Shown here in pieces: positions 46,599 through 59,686 of a stretch of 64,000 nucleotides of DNA (its first letter is position 1; each line of letters begins with the position of its first letter). Origin of the DNA: Platycnemis pennipes (Eukaryota > Arthropoda > Insecta > Odonata > Platycnemididae); NCBI GenBank assembly GCA_933228895.1, contig OW121849.1, positions 38,348,354-38,412,353 on the forward strand, written 5' to 3'. The notes under the pieces are model-generated. The model was not told the DNA's origin. It saw only the letters and a list, made by a program, of their open reading frames with translations, and ran no database searches. The position numbers and the translations under genes are program-made.

Positions 46599-47690
46599 TT
46601 GCGCTGATACGCGAAAAATGCAAGTTCTCCAAAAGATTCTATTTTAATCATCTCGGGGTTGAGTTATTTGGCGTTCTATCAGCTTAGGCTGCATCCCCCT
46701 GTTGAACTTTCTAAGATAAATACGACAGTCAAGGGATTTGAACCTGCACTTTTGATGTTCTCTCGCTCTGATCGGGAACTTTCTCTCCGTCTGTCCCACA
46801 TATCATGTGGTACAGACTTAGGAGTAGAAACGAGTCTTTCAGTGTTATTTGGTCATTTACCAAGAAAAATTGTTTCTGTCCAGGAAGAATTCTTTCGTGG
46901 AATTTGAATTTTGATAAATTGTTTCGTTCAAAATTCATATAATATCATCAACCAATACAAAGGCCTGATTTGGAAGGTGCAACATCAAATAAGTTGCTTT
47001 GTAAGCTAAAGTCTATTTTTTGTAATCCTTCCTTTTATTTGCTCTTTTCTGCTTGTGCTCTTCCTAGAAAACAATTTTATTTTTATTGCCTTTCGGAAAT
47101 GTATCTCTTCGTGATAAAAAGCTTTGAAAACCTTTCAAGCTTTAAAAAGAAGGAATAAATCAACATGTATTACGAATCAACTCCTCTGCTGTTCTTTCTT
47201 TCCTTCACATTGCTGATTTTTTCTAGTGTTACGTAGACTCAATATTTCTTTTTATATATTTTTCTCTGCTTTCTTTTTTAAGATTTAAATAGCAAACGAA
47301 AGAAAGTCGTAAAACACCCATCTGGGAAATAATTAGCGTATCCAAAGCCGATTTATTAGCTAATAAAAGCGATTGCGGTGAGCTCGTGCTAAGCGGAGCG
47401 GAAAGTCGGTATTTTCTCTTGCGCCTGTTAAAGCGTTCTAAGTTCCATTTTAAAGCGGCGAGATTTCTTCCAAACCCATAGTGAAACCACGTCTCTACAT
47501 TTGAAGTGCTTCTAGGCATTAATGCGTGCGCTGGAGGATTAGCCTTGCATTCTGTACGCTCGGTAACAAATGAATATTGCCTCATGTCAGCTAAAGTTGT
47601 CAATTTGAATGGTGGAATAATTAATCCGACGTGTTAATCATGCCCCCCTGATAAATTTGTCAAATCGCTAATTCCGTGGCGATAATCGTA
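46599..47690. other. Unique sequence, possible regulatory patch
   Basis: AT-rich to about 47270. 47280-47690 is non-repetitive and CpG-normal with ATTA/TAAT motifs, and is a candidate conserved noncoding block. The 124-codon reverse frame 47229-47603 has no domain I recognise. Confidence 0.35.
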
Positions 47691-47694
47691 GCCC

Positions 47695-48200
47695 GTCTAA
47701 ATCTCCCTCCCTTACCCTCTCTCGGTTTTTTTCCCTTCAAACCCCACCAAAGTACTCTCCTCCCCCTCTCGCGTTCACTCCTAATTGCGATCCCTGCGTC
47801 TTTGCGTCCTCTCCACCCGCTCTCTTTTCCACCCCGCCAATCTGAACGGAGGGCGGGGGGGAGTGAAATGCTGGAAACCCCATCCCTCTTCAATCCCCGT
47901 TATGCTACCCTCGGTGCTAATTATCCGAACCGTAGTGGGAGGGGAGGTGGGTAGGGGGGACACGGCCCTTCCGGGGAACTCCTCCCCTGGTGGTGGGTTT
48001 CGGCACGTCACCAACGCGAGATGTCCGCACGCCTTTTAGTGCCATCTTTCACTTCGCCCACCCGCCATATTGCCGCCCCCGTATCTCAGCCAGCCTTCCC
48101 AGCAGCCCCACGCCTCTTTTCCATACTTCATTTGTTTCTCTTCCGTTAGCTATACCCCGGTATGCCCCATCTAGTGCTACCAACTCCTTAAGTGTTGATT
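47695..48200. other. C/T-rich then GC-rich stretch
   Basis: Pyrimidine-rich 47695-47840, then a G-rich patch and CpG-containing mixed sequence. Overlapping frames on both strands are compositional. Confidence 0.5.
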
Positions 48201-48625
48201 GCCGGAGTTGTCCGTCCCACGAGTGAGAAATTCCCGGGTAACCCGGGAGGAGTAATGGCAGTGAGTATTAGAAAACTACCCCAAGATAAATTTTCTTCAA
48301 TATTGAACACCATAGCAACTGATACGATATTGCATTATTTAATGCGATGTCCTCAACAGAATCATTTAAATTTTACAAATAGAAGGAATTGATTGAGGGT
48401 TGAAAGAATCGCTAAGAAACTTCTCGGCATCGATCCCGCAGTATTGTGCATTATTTTCAAGCCATCAGATATCTTAACGATCTAACATACATCTCGTTGG
48501 ACCGTTACATTGCTGAGTGGAAGTGATTGAAAAATTTTCTGTCCGGAATGTAGAAGATTTAATTAAAAGATAGTTTATTTCCAGGAGTTCCCAAAAAAAC
48601 TAAAGAATTAAAAATCCTGTATATA
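48201..48625. other. AT-rich spacer
   Basis: Nothing recognised. Confidence 0.4.
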
Positions 48626-48630
48626 AGGTA

Positions 48631-48728
48631 TAATCATAATTATTATTAGTCAGTAATCCTGAGATGGGTTTGACGCAGCTCTCCACAGAATTTTTCTATC
48701 AGTTAATCTCTCCATAGGTACGTATTAC
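48631..48728 (-). mobile_element. LINE 3' tail relic, minus
   Basis: On the minus strand this reads WRAASNPSQD-like sequence preceded by MERLTDRK, then a stop and ACTGACTAATAATAATTATG. It matches the terminal MKRLADRRTQWRAASNQSED plus GAT-type tail of the LINE at 23383-23721. Only about 100 bp survive. Confidence 0.75.
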
Positions 48729-48975
48729 ATCTAAAATTGCTATATGAATACCAAATAATGTCGAAATATTTGCCAAAAAGAAGAATTCACGTTGACTGGC
48801 ATTGAAACCGCTGATTTTCGCTGACATGCTTTAGTCAGTGAAGTTATCAAGGTGTCCTTCGTTAACGTTTTTTTCGCTGCTAGTTTGCAAATCTTAAATT
48901 AAAAGAAAAGTGAATACCAAATCACCCTCATAAGCCGGAAATATTGGCAACCATACTCACGCCGCGTTACTTCTC
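48729..48975. other. Unique spacer
   Basis: Nothing recognised. Confidence 0.4.
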
Positions 48976-48979
48976 TTCT

Positions 48980-49460
48980 AATCTTTCCCTCGTCTTGCCC
49001 TTTCCCGCGCGTGTAACCTCCCTCCACGCCCGTAGTGAGTCGCCCCAGGAAGAATGTGGTGTTCTTTTTTTCTCCTCTTGTGCGTTTTGCGGCGTCTCTC
49101 TTTCCCTTCCCCCTTCCCCCCAAAACACTGGGGGATGAAACAATCCCCACCACCTCCTCGTGCGTGATTGGTCATCTCCGATAGCGACGCCGCCGGGAGG
49201 GAAAGCCGGGGGACCGGCGTGCATATCCCCCACGCAAGGAAGCCACCCCAGCTCGCTCTCGCTTCTAAAGGTTTTGGTGGGCGGAGAATTGGAGAGAAGA
49301 AAAATTGGGAGTTATAAAAGGGAAGGGGGGAGGAGGAGGATACGGTGGGTGATACGCCGTGGAGCGGAGATTAACCACGGTATATGACGAAGGGATTGTC
49401 AGCGGAGATGGCGATGGAGGAGTGATGTTCAAAAGAGCGGGGCTAGTCTAGAAGTTGAGA
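48980..49460. other. Pyrimidine island facing a purine island
   Basis: C/T-rich on plus at 48980-49180 and G/A-rich at 49260-49460, meeting near 49200. Four overlapping reverse and two forward frames are compositional. Confidence 0.5.
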
Positions 49461-50980
49461 GGGGAAAGCCCGGGTGATAATTAAATTTCAGGAGTACAAA
49501 GACCTAATTCGCGAAAGAGGGAAAATCAGTGGTATGATTATTGCAATATCGGACACTGAAATATGGCGGAAATTAAGTTTTGTGGAAATATATTTTGTGT
49601 GTACATCCACTGTCATCAGATAAATTTACGTAGCGTAAGAAACCATAATTCCATGATTCTTTAATAATGCCTCATCTTCCTCATACATATTTGAGACGTT
49701 AATAATGTGTCTCCATTTTTGAGCACAATGGATCGCTTGGGTGTAATTTGGTGGAAAAAGGCTGAATTGCTGCGTTAAATGTCTAAAATTCCTCTTGTGG
49801 AGGGTTTGGATGAGTTTCTGAATTCAAAGAAAGGTATAAATATGTTATTAAAAGGTATGCCTCTAATCTCTTCCTTAACAATCAATCTCCTCAAGGTTTT
49901 CACAAATTTCTCTAAATCTTTCACTCAACGCTACCTATTGTAGAAACCCAACATTGGTCCATCGTTCTTTCCATTCAAACTCCACTTCCACCAAACTTAC
50001 TTTATTTCCATCTTGAATCTGCGTCTTCATTCTTCCTTATGTATTCCGTGATATTAAAGGCATTCTAATATTATGCCTTCAGCCAAAAGCTTCTCTAAAT
50101 TCGAGGAATCCTCATAATATGAGCGATACCTTTGTGTTTCATTTCAATATGAATTCAAGGGCATTTATTATGGATCAAGAGGGTTAGGAGACAAAATACG
50201 TTTTCTATTATTGATCATCTGATATTGCATATATCTTCTACTTACTTTTTCCCAATATTGCAAAATATCTTTTGGGATTGTGATAAAGTGATTATATATA
50301 ATGGAAAATTTTAATTTTTGAATATCGATTGTACCCTTTGTATAAAATGAGAAACCTTGAGCGGGTCTTCAGATGAAGTGATCGCTGCTTGTCGGTCTTG
50401 AATTAACTTAGAATTCAGTCCGTAGGTAAGGTGCCGCTGATTGCTTTTTATTTAAGGAAAAGCATTGAGGAGAATACGTACGTGGGAATGAAGGGTATAC
50501 GCCTCTGGTGGGCTCCGGAATATAAATTAAGGAATGAGAGAAGAAGGAAGCGTAACAGAGCTCATTTGTCTGATTACATTTGCAATGATTTCTGGCGGAA
50601 ATCCCTCGAGAACGTCTTGCTTGCACCGTCAACGGATTGATCGCAGATATTGGAGGCACCCCGTAGGAAAAGAGCGCCTATTTCGTGGCGTTAATGCCGT
50701 GTGCATTCTATCCCTGAGCCGATAGCGATATATTGCAACCGTGTTTATTCCCCGGCGACGGCACCGACGCCGTCGATCGCGACGCATTCACTCAAATCTC
50801 TTTCTTCCCTCAACCCTCTCACTCGTCCCTCCATCATCCCCCAGCACGGCCACGTTCATCTCAATAAACTCCCAGAACTAATAAAACATCCGGTCTCTTT
50901 TTTCGTGCGAGAGTACACAATCGAGAGAATCTCGAGGTGCCGCGTGAAAAGACTCGATTCCGGGCGGGAAACGTTTCGGG
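49461..50980. other. Unique sequence, no gene seen
   Basis: AT-rich to 50400, then CpG-normal mixed sequence (50440-50960). Open frames at 50408-50988 overlap on both strands and lack motifs. Confidence 0.4.
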
Positions 50981-50984
50981 AAAA

Positions 50985-51450
50985 ATGACGATGTTGAGGG
51001 ATGGGTGCGGGGTGCGGTGGGGAGGGATGTGGAGGCGTGTTTGTCGAGCACGGGAGGGGTGAGTGGCTTGGGGCGTGAGGATGGAGAGGAGGAGGGTGGG
51101 TGGTGGGCACGATGGATACGACGGATTTGGATGCGCCGTGCAGAAAATGGGAATGTAGACGGAGGAGAAGGACGGTGGGTAGGAGAAGGGGTGTGGTGAG
51201 AGGTAGGGGGAGGTTGGAAAGAGGGTGGGTGGGTCTGGAGGCGTGGAGGTAGAAAAGGAGGGTAATAGGTTTTTATAATGGACTCGAATCTGGAGACGGG
51301 GGGTGCGTCGAAGGGACTTGGATGGGCTAGATGGGCTGGGAGGTGGGAAAAGAGAGAGGTGAAAAAGTGTTTGCGGAGCTGCCGTGGGAAGCAGTGTGAG
51401 GCAAGGGGAGCCGATAAAAAAAGCAGTAAGAGAAGAAGAGATGTACACGC
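50985..51450. other. Purine-rich, G-rich island
   Basis: G/A-dominated on plus. Two reverse frames of about 190 codons (50861-51456) read Pro/Ser/His/Leu low complexity in different registers at once, which marks them as artefacts. Confidence 0.7.
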
Positions 51451-52685
51451 CCGCAACAGAAGAGAGTTGTGATGTCTGAATCCGTCGCTGCCGTTGTAGG
51501 GCTGGTGAAGGGTTTCTAAGGATACGTCATTCTCCTCTTTTGGGAGTTGCCCTTTGCCTTTTTATCTCCAATATTTCTACTGTGTATTTATTTCCCTATC
51601 CTATTAATTTTGGGTGATTGAGTTTCTATGATATTTATGTAATCTTTTACTCTCTCTGCACAGTAATTGTGATCGTGCTAACATATAAGATTTTTCTCCT
51701 CGCCGTTATGGCATTGAATTCTTATTTTCCTCTAGTAGGTACGCATGTATACCATACAATGAAAATACAAGGAGATGTTTACTTATGCATTTATAGTTTT
51801 CTTATTGTCTCATAAGCTGGGATCAAATTCAACAACTTTGTGATTGAAGACCGAATGCATAGAGCTTGGCCAATGTTCCCATGTATTCTTATTACTTCGT
51901 ATATTTCTCACGCTGCTCAACATTTTTACCACTCTCCGTAATTTTACAGTAACCCCACGATTATTATAATTAGTCACGGATATTCAGCCCAAATATTTAT
52001 TTTTCATATTTCTCCCCTCCTTGCTTTACCGCCTTACATTTTTATTCTTTAATCGACTAATTTTCTTTCCTTTCCACTTCCTTCACCACTTGCTTCAAAT
52101 GTCTTTCTTTCAGTGAGACTTTCAGGACTGCCAGTGCGATTACTCCCAGTTACCATTGAATTGATGACTTTCGTTAATGGTCAATTTTTTCTAAAGATTT
52201 AACCGATATCATTTTACCGTCTTCTTTTTTCCGTGTTTTTGGAGTTTTCAATAACATTTTATTCTCTCCAAATCGTCTGAGAAAGTATCTTTATTCCGTC
52301 TATCCAATTGATGTTCATCTTCCTTCTGCAATGGCAAATTTACAATTCTTTCCAGAACCTTGCAGTCATCATCAATGTTTCACCGTCTATACTTTGTGAC
52401 TCTACCCTTTTCAGGCTTGTGGTAAGCAAGCTCCAACGAAAAACCTACTTTGTTCCTACATGGTATACGTAGCTGTAGGTTTATTCGTGTATTCATATTT
52501 TTTCAGACTGCTCTCTTCCCTTGGGATGTTCCACGCATGATTGTCTCTTATCATCGAACAACGAGGTCATTACAGCGACGGGCGAAACGTATTTGGCCAT
52601 AATCATTCATGAAAGTTTGATGGGACGTCTTCCGGTGAGCTGAGAGGTGGAATTACCATGGAGCTCCACATGCTCGACGAACTTG
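51451..52685. other. AT-rich unique sequence
   Basis: No gene or repeat recognised. Confidence 0.5.
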
Positions 52686-52689
52686 CGCG

Positions 52690-53010
52690 CGGTGGGGGAG
52701 CTGGCGAAGTATTAGAATGGGCAGATTTCGGAAATTCGGAAAAGGATTGATTGGTTCGGTCGCTGAAGGGACTTACGGAAGAGAGAGAGGGGGGGAGGGG
52801 GTAACAGAGTGGGGGAGAAGTGATCGGGGAGGCAGGGAATTGCGGGCGAAGCAGAGGATGAGGGTGAGAGACGGGGGAGGAGATGGGAAGGATATGTGTG
52901 CGCTGGAGGAGGAAATGGAGAGGAAACTGGCGAGGGACCTGGGGAATAGGGGTGAGAATGGAGCGGGCCGTTGGGGAGAAGGTGGCTGGGGGATGGGAGA
53001 TTGATAAAAA
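52690..53010. other. Purine-rich island
   Basis: G/A-rich on plus. The 204-codon reverse frame (52603-53217) is Ser/Pro/Leu-rich in its centre only, matching the tract limits. Not called. Confidence 0.65.
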
Positions 53011-54045
53011 GTGGGGATGAAGTAGGAAAAGTTTTCGGCACGGAAGAAGGGGTGATTTGGCTAAGGAAGATAGGATGATATAGATGTGACAGGTATAGAG
53101 AACAGACCCTGCTTTCTCTCTAAATCGGTAGTTAATATTTTTCATATTTTCTTTTTGGACACTGCCTGCCGTAATGATCCTGCCGTCTCTGAGTGGATAG
53201 TAAACGTATATATACAATTATGATATTGTCTTCTAACATTGTTTCCTTTCTTCAAATACAGGTTTTGATCGACTATTCCATAGTATCTTTCCATTTCAAA
53301 TCCTTCTCTAAGTAAGTTCCATAATGCATCCTACCCATATTCTTGCAACTATACATTTCTAGTTACCTTTATCCACAATCCCATTGAACCTATTAACCTT
53401 TCCTCTTATTCTTCATATTTGATTTCCTCTTGAGTATGTTTCCCACGAAATTCTTCAAGTTGAATTTTAAGTCCTTTCTGTGGATTTCATCTACAAAATT
53501 GCCTAGTATTGAGAAGTTTTAGGATGTTACTTGCTGTTCTTAGCATTATGTCATGTGGACTTTGGTTGGAATGATGACTTTGTTGTTGAAATATTATTTT
53601 TCAGCAGGAAAGGTTGAGAAAACTTTGTATTTAACGTTTTAAAGCTTCGTCATAGGTATGTACTAATGCGTAAAACCTAGTATGTGTTCTCTCCCAAATC
53701 CGTTGAGTTAGTAGCATTGTTGGAAAATTTTTGCTCTCCGCAAATTTCGTGCTAGGAGACAACAGACTCCCCATTCCAGTACCTTAATCCCATGACTGCA
53801 CCCCCATCGCCACCGCGGGTCTGAAAACGCTGCGTTCACGAAATCGAGGGCAATATTTAATGCCAACGGCTACCCTTGGGGAAAAAGGAGGGCTGGAAAC
53901 TTTAAAGCCGAAAACATGCTTGTCCAAGGGATCGAACCTGGTCGTGAATGGCCGGGTTTCGCCGTATTAAAACCGCCGACTGCCGGCGGACCCTCCTCAT
54001 ACCTACTCCGCCAACCTTTCCAACCCCTTCCCGTCGTATAAAAGG
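53011..54045. other. AT-rich unique sequence
   Basis: Nothing recognised except a short CpG-containing patch at 53760-54000. Confidence 0.45.
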
Positions 54046-54049
54046 GATT

Positions 54050-54520
54050 TGAATCGGAGAAGGGGAGGAGACTCGGGCGTGCACGGGAGCGAAGCAATGG
54101 GGGTGCGGAGAGGGTCGGGGAGGACCACGGCTCGCGTGAGTGAGGAGAAAGGGTTGTCGGAATGGGATGGGGGATGCACTGGAGCCGAAGAGAACTGATC
54201 GTGGGGCAAACAAGAGACCGGGGAGAGGCGATCTCCGGATAAGAAGATCAGGTGCAGAGAGGGAGAGTGCAGCGGGAAGAGAGGGTCGTGGGAGGAAGAT
54301 TTCGAGGGGATGATTCGAGGGGGAGAGAGAGCGATAGATCGAGGGGGTGGAATGGTGGAAGTTATGGGAGGGAGGGTAGAGATCTCCTCAGAGGGTGAGG
54401 GGGAGGGCGTGGCGCAGGGGAATGCTGGGAATGGGGAGAGGAGGAGGGTGGCGTATGTGTGGCTGCCGCGTGGGGGGTAGGAAGGAGTGGTGACGGTGGT
54501 GGTTTTTGGGCTTTGTGCAC
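54050..54520. other. Purine-rich, G-rich island
   Basis: G/A-rich on plus. The 220-codon reverse frame (54003-54665) is Ser/Pro/Thr-rich, without motifs, and tracks the island. Low-complexity artefact. Confidence 0.65.
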
Positions 54521-54941
54521 CGGGGGAGGGAATGGATATAAAGGATGATTTATGGGGATGTGGAAGTGCTATCGAAGTGACTCTCGTGTGCGCACTCTCT
54601 TGTGCGGGTAATATATTAACGATCTCTATCGACAAGCATTTTGCCCGAGTCCGCAAATTACGCAAAATACATGCCGTACCGTGATTCCGGGAGTGGGGTT
54701 TGAGGGTCTACCCTTCCTGCCATCCCAGCATGCTCTTGGAGAGGGCTCGGGCCCAACTTTCCGGTCTTTTGTCAGTATATATAATCATGTTTTTTTCTTT
54801 TAATGAAACCTCCCATCCCTGTAGCTGAAGTGCGTTACGTTCCATGATTTAGGTGAATGATCCATCACTATAGGGCTTTTTCTCACTTCTCAGTAAGTCT
54901 CTTTCTCCTCAGTTTTGAAATATACGGCGAAATACTATTTC

Positions 54942-54986
54942 GGGTTTGCTGTGAAACTGATTTACAGCCAGTTTCACAGCATATCC
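54942..54986. other. Hairpin, perfect 13-bp core
   Basis: TGCTGTGAAACTG (54947-54959) and CAGTTTCACAGCA (54969-54981) are exact reverse complements around a 9-nt loop. Pairing extends to 54942/54986 with two mismatches. Candidate structured RNA or fold-back relic; no other evidence. Confidence 0.65.
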
Positions 54987-56490
54987 AAGAGCTGCTAAAT
55001 TATGTACATTTCAACTTTAGTAGCCGTCGTGGAGATCAAAGGACCTTGGGAGGAAATCGGACACTTCTTTAACCTGAAGAAAATACCGAACAAAATCGTG
55101 TATTATGTAATGGCTGTGAAAAGATGGAGGGAAATATTTGCTCTTTTGTAACAGATAAATTTTGAAACATGAATATTTCTGAGTCAATTTTGAAGTTGTT
55201 CTGCATTTTTTTGTAATTGGAATTTCTTAGTCACTTATTTCCTTGTTTGAAAGCCTGTTATATTTTTTTCCCTCGTGAAATGATTTCGTTTCCAAATTGA
55301 ATTTCAAATTGGCTTTGTCATGGCAGAGAAATATGTGGATCTACGCTAATTACAAATTTTTCAAAGCTGATTTTTAAGTCACTGAGTTTTAGTTGGCTGT
55401 ACAGTTTCATCGCGGGACTCAATTCAAATGTTCTCAAATAGAAAATTGGATTGAATACATCCAAGTCAGACAATGCGATGGGTCTGAAAATAAGAGTTAT
55501 TAAAATTAAAAATTGATAGTCATTATTTCAAGAATATTTAAACCAGGTGGTGATTGATACATTTTTAAGAAATATGTACTTCTGCTTTCATAAGCCACGC
55601 TTGATATGTTTCCAGAGCTAAATTGTTTTCAGTCCATTGTTTTTAAAGTACCTGAATGCATGGATTACATAAATATTTATTATTATGAAGCAATATGTTT
55701 GTTTTTCGTAATGTTCGACTTACTATTTTTTTCGTTGAATCCAAAAGTATTTGCATTCGATTCTGTTACACGTACTTGTGATTCTCGATTTTACTGAAAA
55801 AAAAATCCCAAATTTCTTAACGTTCTCGTTATTAACCTTCTATAGAGGTCCGCGTTCAGTAATGTTTCTCTAAATTTCTACTCCTACAATTTCTGGATAC
55901 TCATGTGTCCCATGGACGTCCTTAAATTCAGTGGCGGACCAAGCTATTTTATGGTTGTTAAGTATATTTTATATGGTCACCAGTAGAAAATAAATTATTG
56001 ATTTTTTTAAGCCTCACAATGGTGACGTATACACATACATGCTTGTAAGTGGTCTCAAAAGAATTGTGAAAAATTTTGAGTGCACTATGCTTGAAGAAGA
56101 ACTCAATATCTTTGGAAAAAACATCTATTTCAGTAGTAAAATGACTTTAATCAAACTTTCCGTTCGTAAATTCATGAGTGCATCACAAACTGACCGTTGC
56201 TTCATCTGTTGCTTTCGCTCTCGTGTCCAATCCAGACCCTGATTTAATACCCTCTAATATCTACACCTGAAAAAAGGCTAAATTATGTGCTATTGAGAAC
56301 TCTAGGATGAAATACTACGTTTCAAGTCCTATCGACGGATTTGTGTCATCGACGACGGGACGAAAGAGGTGTTGATGGAAGAAGGACTGTCACTCCGTCG
56401 AACTACCGAGCCCTGGGATTTATCGGCGGAGGTGTATTCAAAGCCCAGACTTGCCGTATTAAAGTCTCTAAGTCCTTGAGTGTGTGTTTG
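54987..56490. other. AT-rich unique sequence
   Basis: No gene recognised. CAGTGGCGGACCAAG near 55930 resembles the CAGTGGCGG-type ends of some DNA transposons, but I found no partner end. Confidence 0.45.
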
Positions 56491-56492
56491 TT

Positions 56493-57120
56493 GGGGCGGG
56501 ACGGGGGGGAGGGGGGGGGTGACCAAGAGGACTGCTGAGCGTGCAGTGGTGGATGACTGTGAGAAATTGACGGGGGCGGGCAGGAGGAGGGGATTTGCAG
56601 TCCCAGGACCCGAGGGCCTGGGTCTCCCCACCTCCCCCTCCTTGTAAGCGGCGGGTGTGAAGTTATCCGGAGGTTAATTCAGGGGAAGGAAAAGGGATTG
56701 CCCGGGTTGGATGTCCCGATGACTGAGCTCAGACTAGAGGAGGCCCGCTTGATACGTCTGTATCCAGGAATAGGTCGGACTGGAGCGGTGCGGGGCGAGA
56801 TTCAAGTGGTGTTCCGTGGGAAGGGAGGGAAGAGTGGGGCGGACTGCGGCCTCCAGGACGACGCCCCGTGTCGACTTAACTCTGGAGGCCGAGGGAGGGG
56901 CGGGTGGGTATTCATCCGCCCTAGGTTGCCTGCTCGACCACCGGAAGTAACGCGTCGTCCGCGGAATGCTATTTCTGTGTCCGTTCATGCGTCCGCGGCT
57001 GAGGCTTGTGTTGCCAATCTGGTGGAGGGGTGTGGGGCATTGGGTTGTTGGGATGGTTGAGCCGTTCGGGGGTGGGGAAATAGGGGTAGGAAGGGGGTGG
57101 GGTGACGGAGGAACTATTAT
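56493..57120. other. G-rich island with strong G-quadruplex
   Basis: 56493-56519 reads G4, C, G3, AC, G7, A, G9, a textbook quadruplex pattern. The following 600 bases stay G-rich with CpGs. Open frames on both strands (56329-57379) are compositional. Confidence 0.6.
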
Positions 57121-59685
57121 GGAAATTGTGGAGGCGGTGCGCGTGTTGCATGTGGTCGAAATTACGGATGGGGTAATATGTTTGTGTTTGTTGAACGATT
57201 GAGCGCTCGGTATTACTTAGTGCACGGAGGGCAAGGCCCATACCGTGGAGGCGGTGGAGGAAATGCAATATTGGCCATATTGATTGATATATGGTCCTAA
57301 TTGGAGGTGACGAATGGTTATAGGTCACATACATGAGTCCCATTGAAGGAATGTGTCCACTTCGTGTGCCTCTATCCATCTCCCCAAATCCACCTTTGAA
57401 TTCTCCCTCTGCGCTGTAATAACAACTCTAACAACAACTGAATTATTGCTTTTTCATATTCATTCATTGTATGCAAAATAAATGCTATTGTGTGAGGATG
57501 TATAGGTTGCTGATTCTATTTCAGCAACAAAAACGACTCTCATCAAAAATAATTTACATGCAAATTTTATTCAACTCGTTTCCTCGTCCTCGATCATCCT
57601 TATGAGCGCCAACGAAGAGTGCTAACGCGAAGCCTTTGGTTTGAGGGATTCTTGTAGTTAATAATCTCATAGTTTAGGTTTACAAAGCGTCTTATTTATT
57701 TTGAAAACAATATCCCAGTGTCTGATTTTGGCTTCATAGACTAAATTTCTTTGAGAATCCTGATACATTTTTCGACAGTGGGAACCTGAAAAGGGATTCG
57801 ATGCCATGAAAATGTTTCACGACTTCTTTGGATAATATTTCAGGAATATAATAATTTTCCCTGTAATTTTTCTAATCGCCATTGTAGATATAAAAATAAG
57901 TGCACTCTTTACTGCAAGGTTTACATGTCATTGTTAGTCAATGACATATGAACGACCTTTGTTTAGAAAAAGAAAGAAAATGGCGGGAAATTGAAACAAT
58001 TGAGCTTTAATTTCAGGCAGAAATATTATATCCTCCTCTTCGAAAGAGTTGATTTGTAGTGTTTGGCTCCCTTAGCTCTCAATGGCAATATTTTAGGCAC
58101 ATTCTGTTAAATTACAGAGAAAGGTACCATAAATACCCGACCATTTGGTGTCTTGTCATTTCTTCCAAGAATTTTCCATGTGTCTCTTTTCATAAGTCTA
58201 ATACCAGTAAGGAGCCATGTAGTTAAAATTATTGAAGAAGATCATTACTTGTTTCTGCTTTATTATTTGCATTCATCACGTGATTATTAGATTTTGGGAC
58301 GGAGAGTTGATATATTTCGAAATATTATTCCCCCTTCCTTAAATTTGATGAAGGTGAACAATGTGTAGTTAATGCCCAATCATAACGTTGTAATTTTTAA
58401 ACTAAATCGGTAGTTTTAGCAAAGAAGGGTGATTTCGTTTCCTGTTTGTGATTAATTATTGCGTTCAGGTTATGTGATAATTATTAAATATGGGTGTTAG
58501 TATTAAGGAATTTGGTTGTCACATATGTTAGATACTCTGTTATTCACAGTTACAAATGACACTCATTTATTTTTACTTGTGAAGCATACTCTAATTTAAA
58601 GCTCTTAAAAAGACGACTTTCTATTTTTCCGCGTTTCTTTCAATCAATAAGTCACATCGATCCCCAGCAAATGTGCTTCTCTAAAGATTTTATCTTGGCT
58701 TTGTATAATTTATTTTCCAGATAAAGCATCTTTTTAATATTAATTCAAATGATTCATGCCTAAAAATAATTTTGTAAACATAATATAGCATTCTATGAGT
58801 GTATCGTATGCATATTATTTGTACGCATTGGACAGAAAAGTCGTTTGTCAAACTTGAAAATCTGATTTAGGTAAATATTATTCCCTACTTTTTAACGGCG
58901 GGTTTTTATATCGCTCAATGATTTTGTGTGCAATACATCGCGTTTAATACCATGTGTTAGGGATGTTAACTCTCTGACCCTGAACGTACAAGTCAGTTAT
59001 CAAAATGATCAGTTTGATTAAGTTAATGTTTCCTCCATATCGTTTTAACCGAATTCTTATCTCAGGTGATTTCTATCGTGCTATAGAGATATACGCCACG
59101 TTGCCATGATTGATTTCAGCCATTGCTAACATTTTATTTTAGTATAATTAATTCAATAATCACACTAGAAAGATAATGCATGATATGGTCACAAAAAATG
59201 AAGTTTCTTTTTTAAAATCTCATAATTTGGTTATTTATCTTAAATAAGTACTTTTAGATTCAGGCGAGGAAAACATTAACCACGTAAGTTCTGTACAATT
59301 TCAGCGCTAGTTCAATAGTTTTTTGATCGTTTATAATCAAGCGTCACAACCAATGGGCCTTGAATGCATGCAAATAGGATGGAGAACGGTGCACACCCAT
59401 AAATGTCCTTTCATTTAGCATCGGAAAACCGAAAATGAATTGACTAAATTGTAGCAAAACACCTAACTTTCTTTTTTCAGGCACATCGTAAGAATAGATC
59501 TGCGTTATGTTTTCTTTTGTTACAATTTTGCCCAAGTAGACTTATTTGAACTCTTTACTTTGCATGCACACACAAAGATAGGATAAAAATATTTTGCCAT
59601 AGAAACGCTACTTGATTTGGCTAATCGAGCGGTTTCAGGGGTAATGTTTTGGCATTTATTCCATGGGAATAAACTAATTTTTGGA
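57121..59685. other. Long AT-rich unique sequence
   Basis: Over 2 kb without repeats or plausible frames. Numerous ATTA/TAAT words, as expected from composition; nothing further can be claimed. Confidence 0.5.
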
Positions 59686-59686
59686 G

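Noticed and set aside
50861..51456. Two overlapping reverse frames of about 190 codons
   Set aside because: Both registers are open at once over a G-rich tract, which is a stop-codon depletion effect rather than coding.
54003..54665. 220-codon reverse frame
   Set aside because: Ser/Pro/Thr-rich product tracks the G/A island limits; artefact of composition.
55930..55950. CAGTGGCGGACC transposon end
   Set aside because: Resembles ends of some DNA transposons, but no matching inverted end or target duplication was found.
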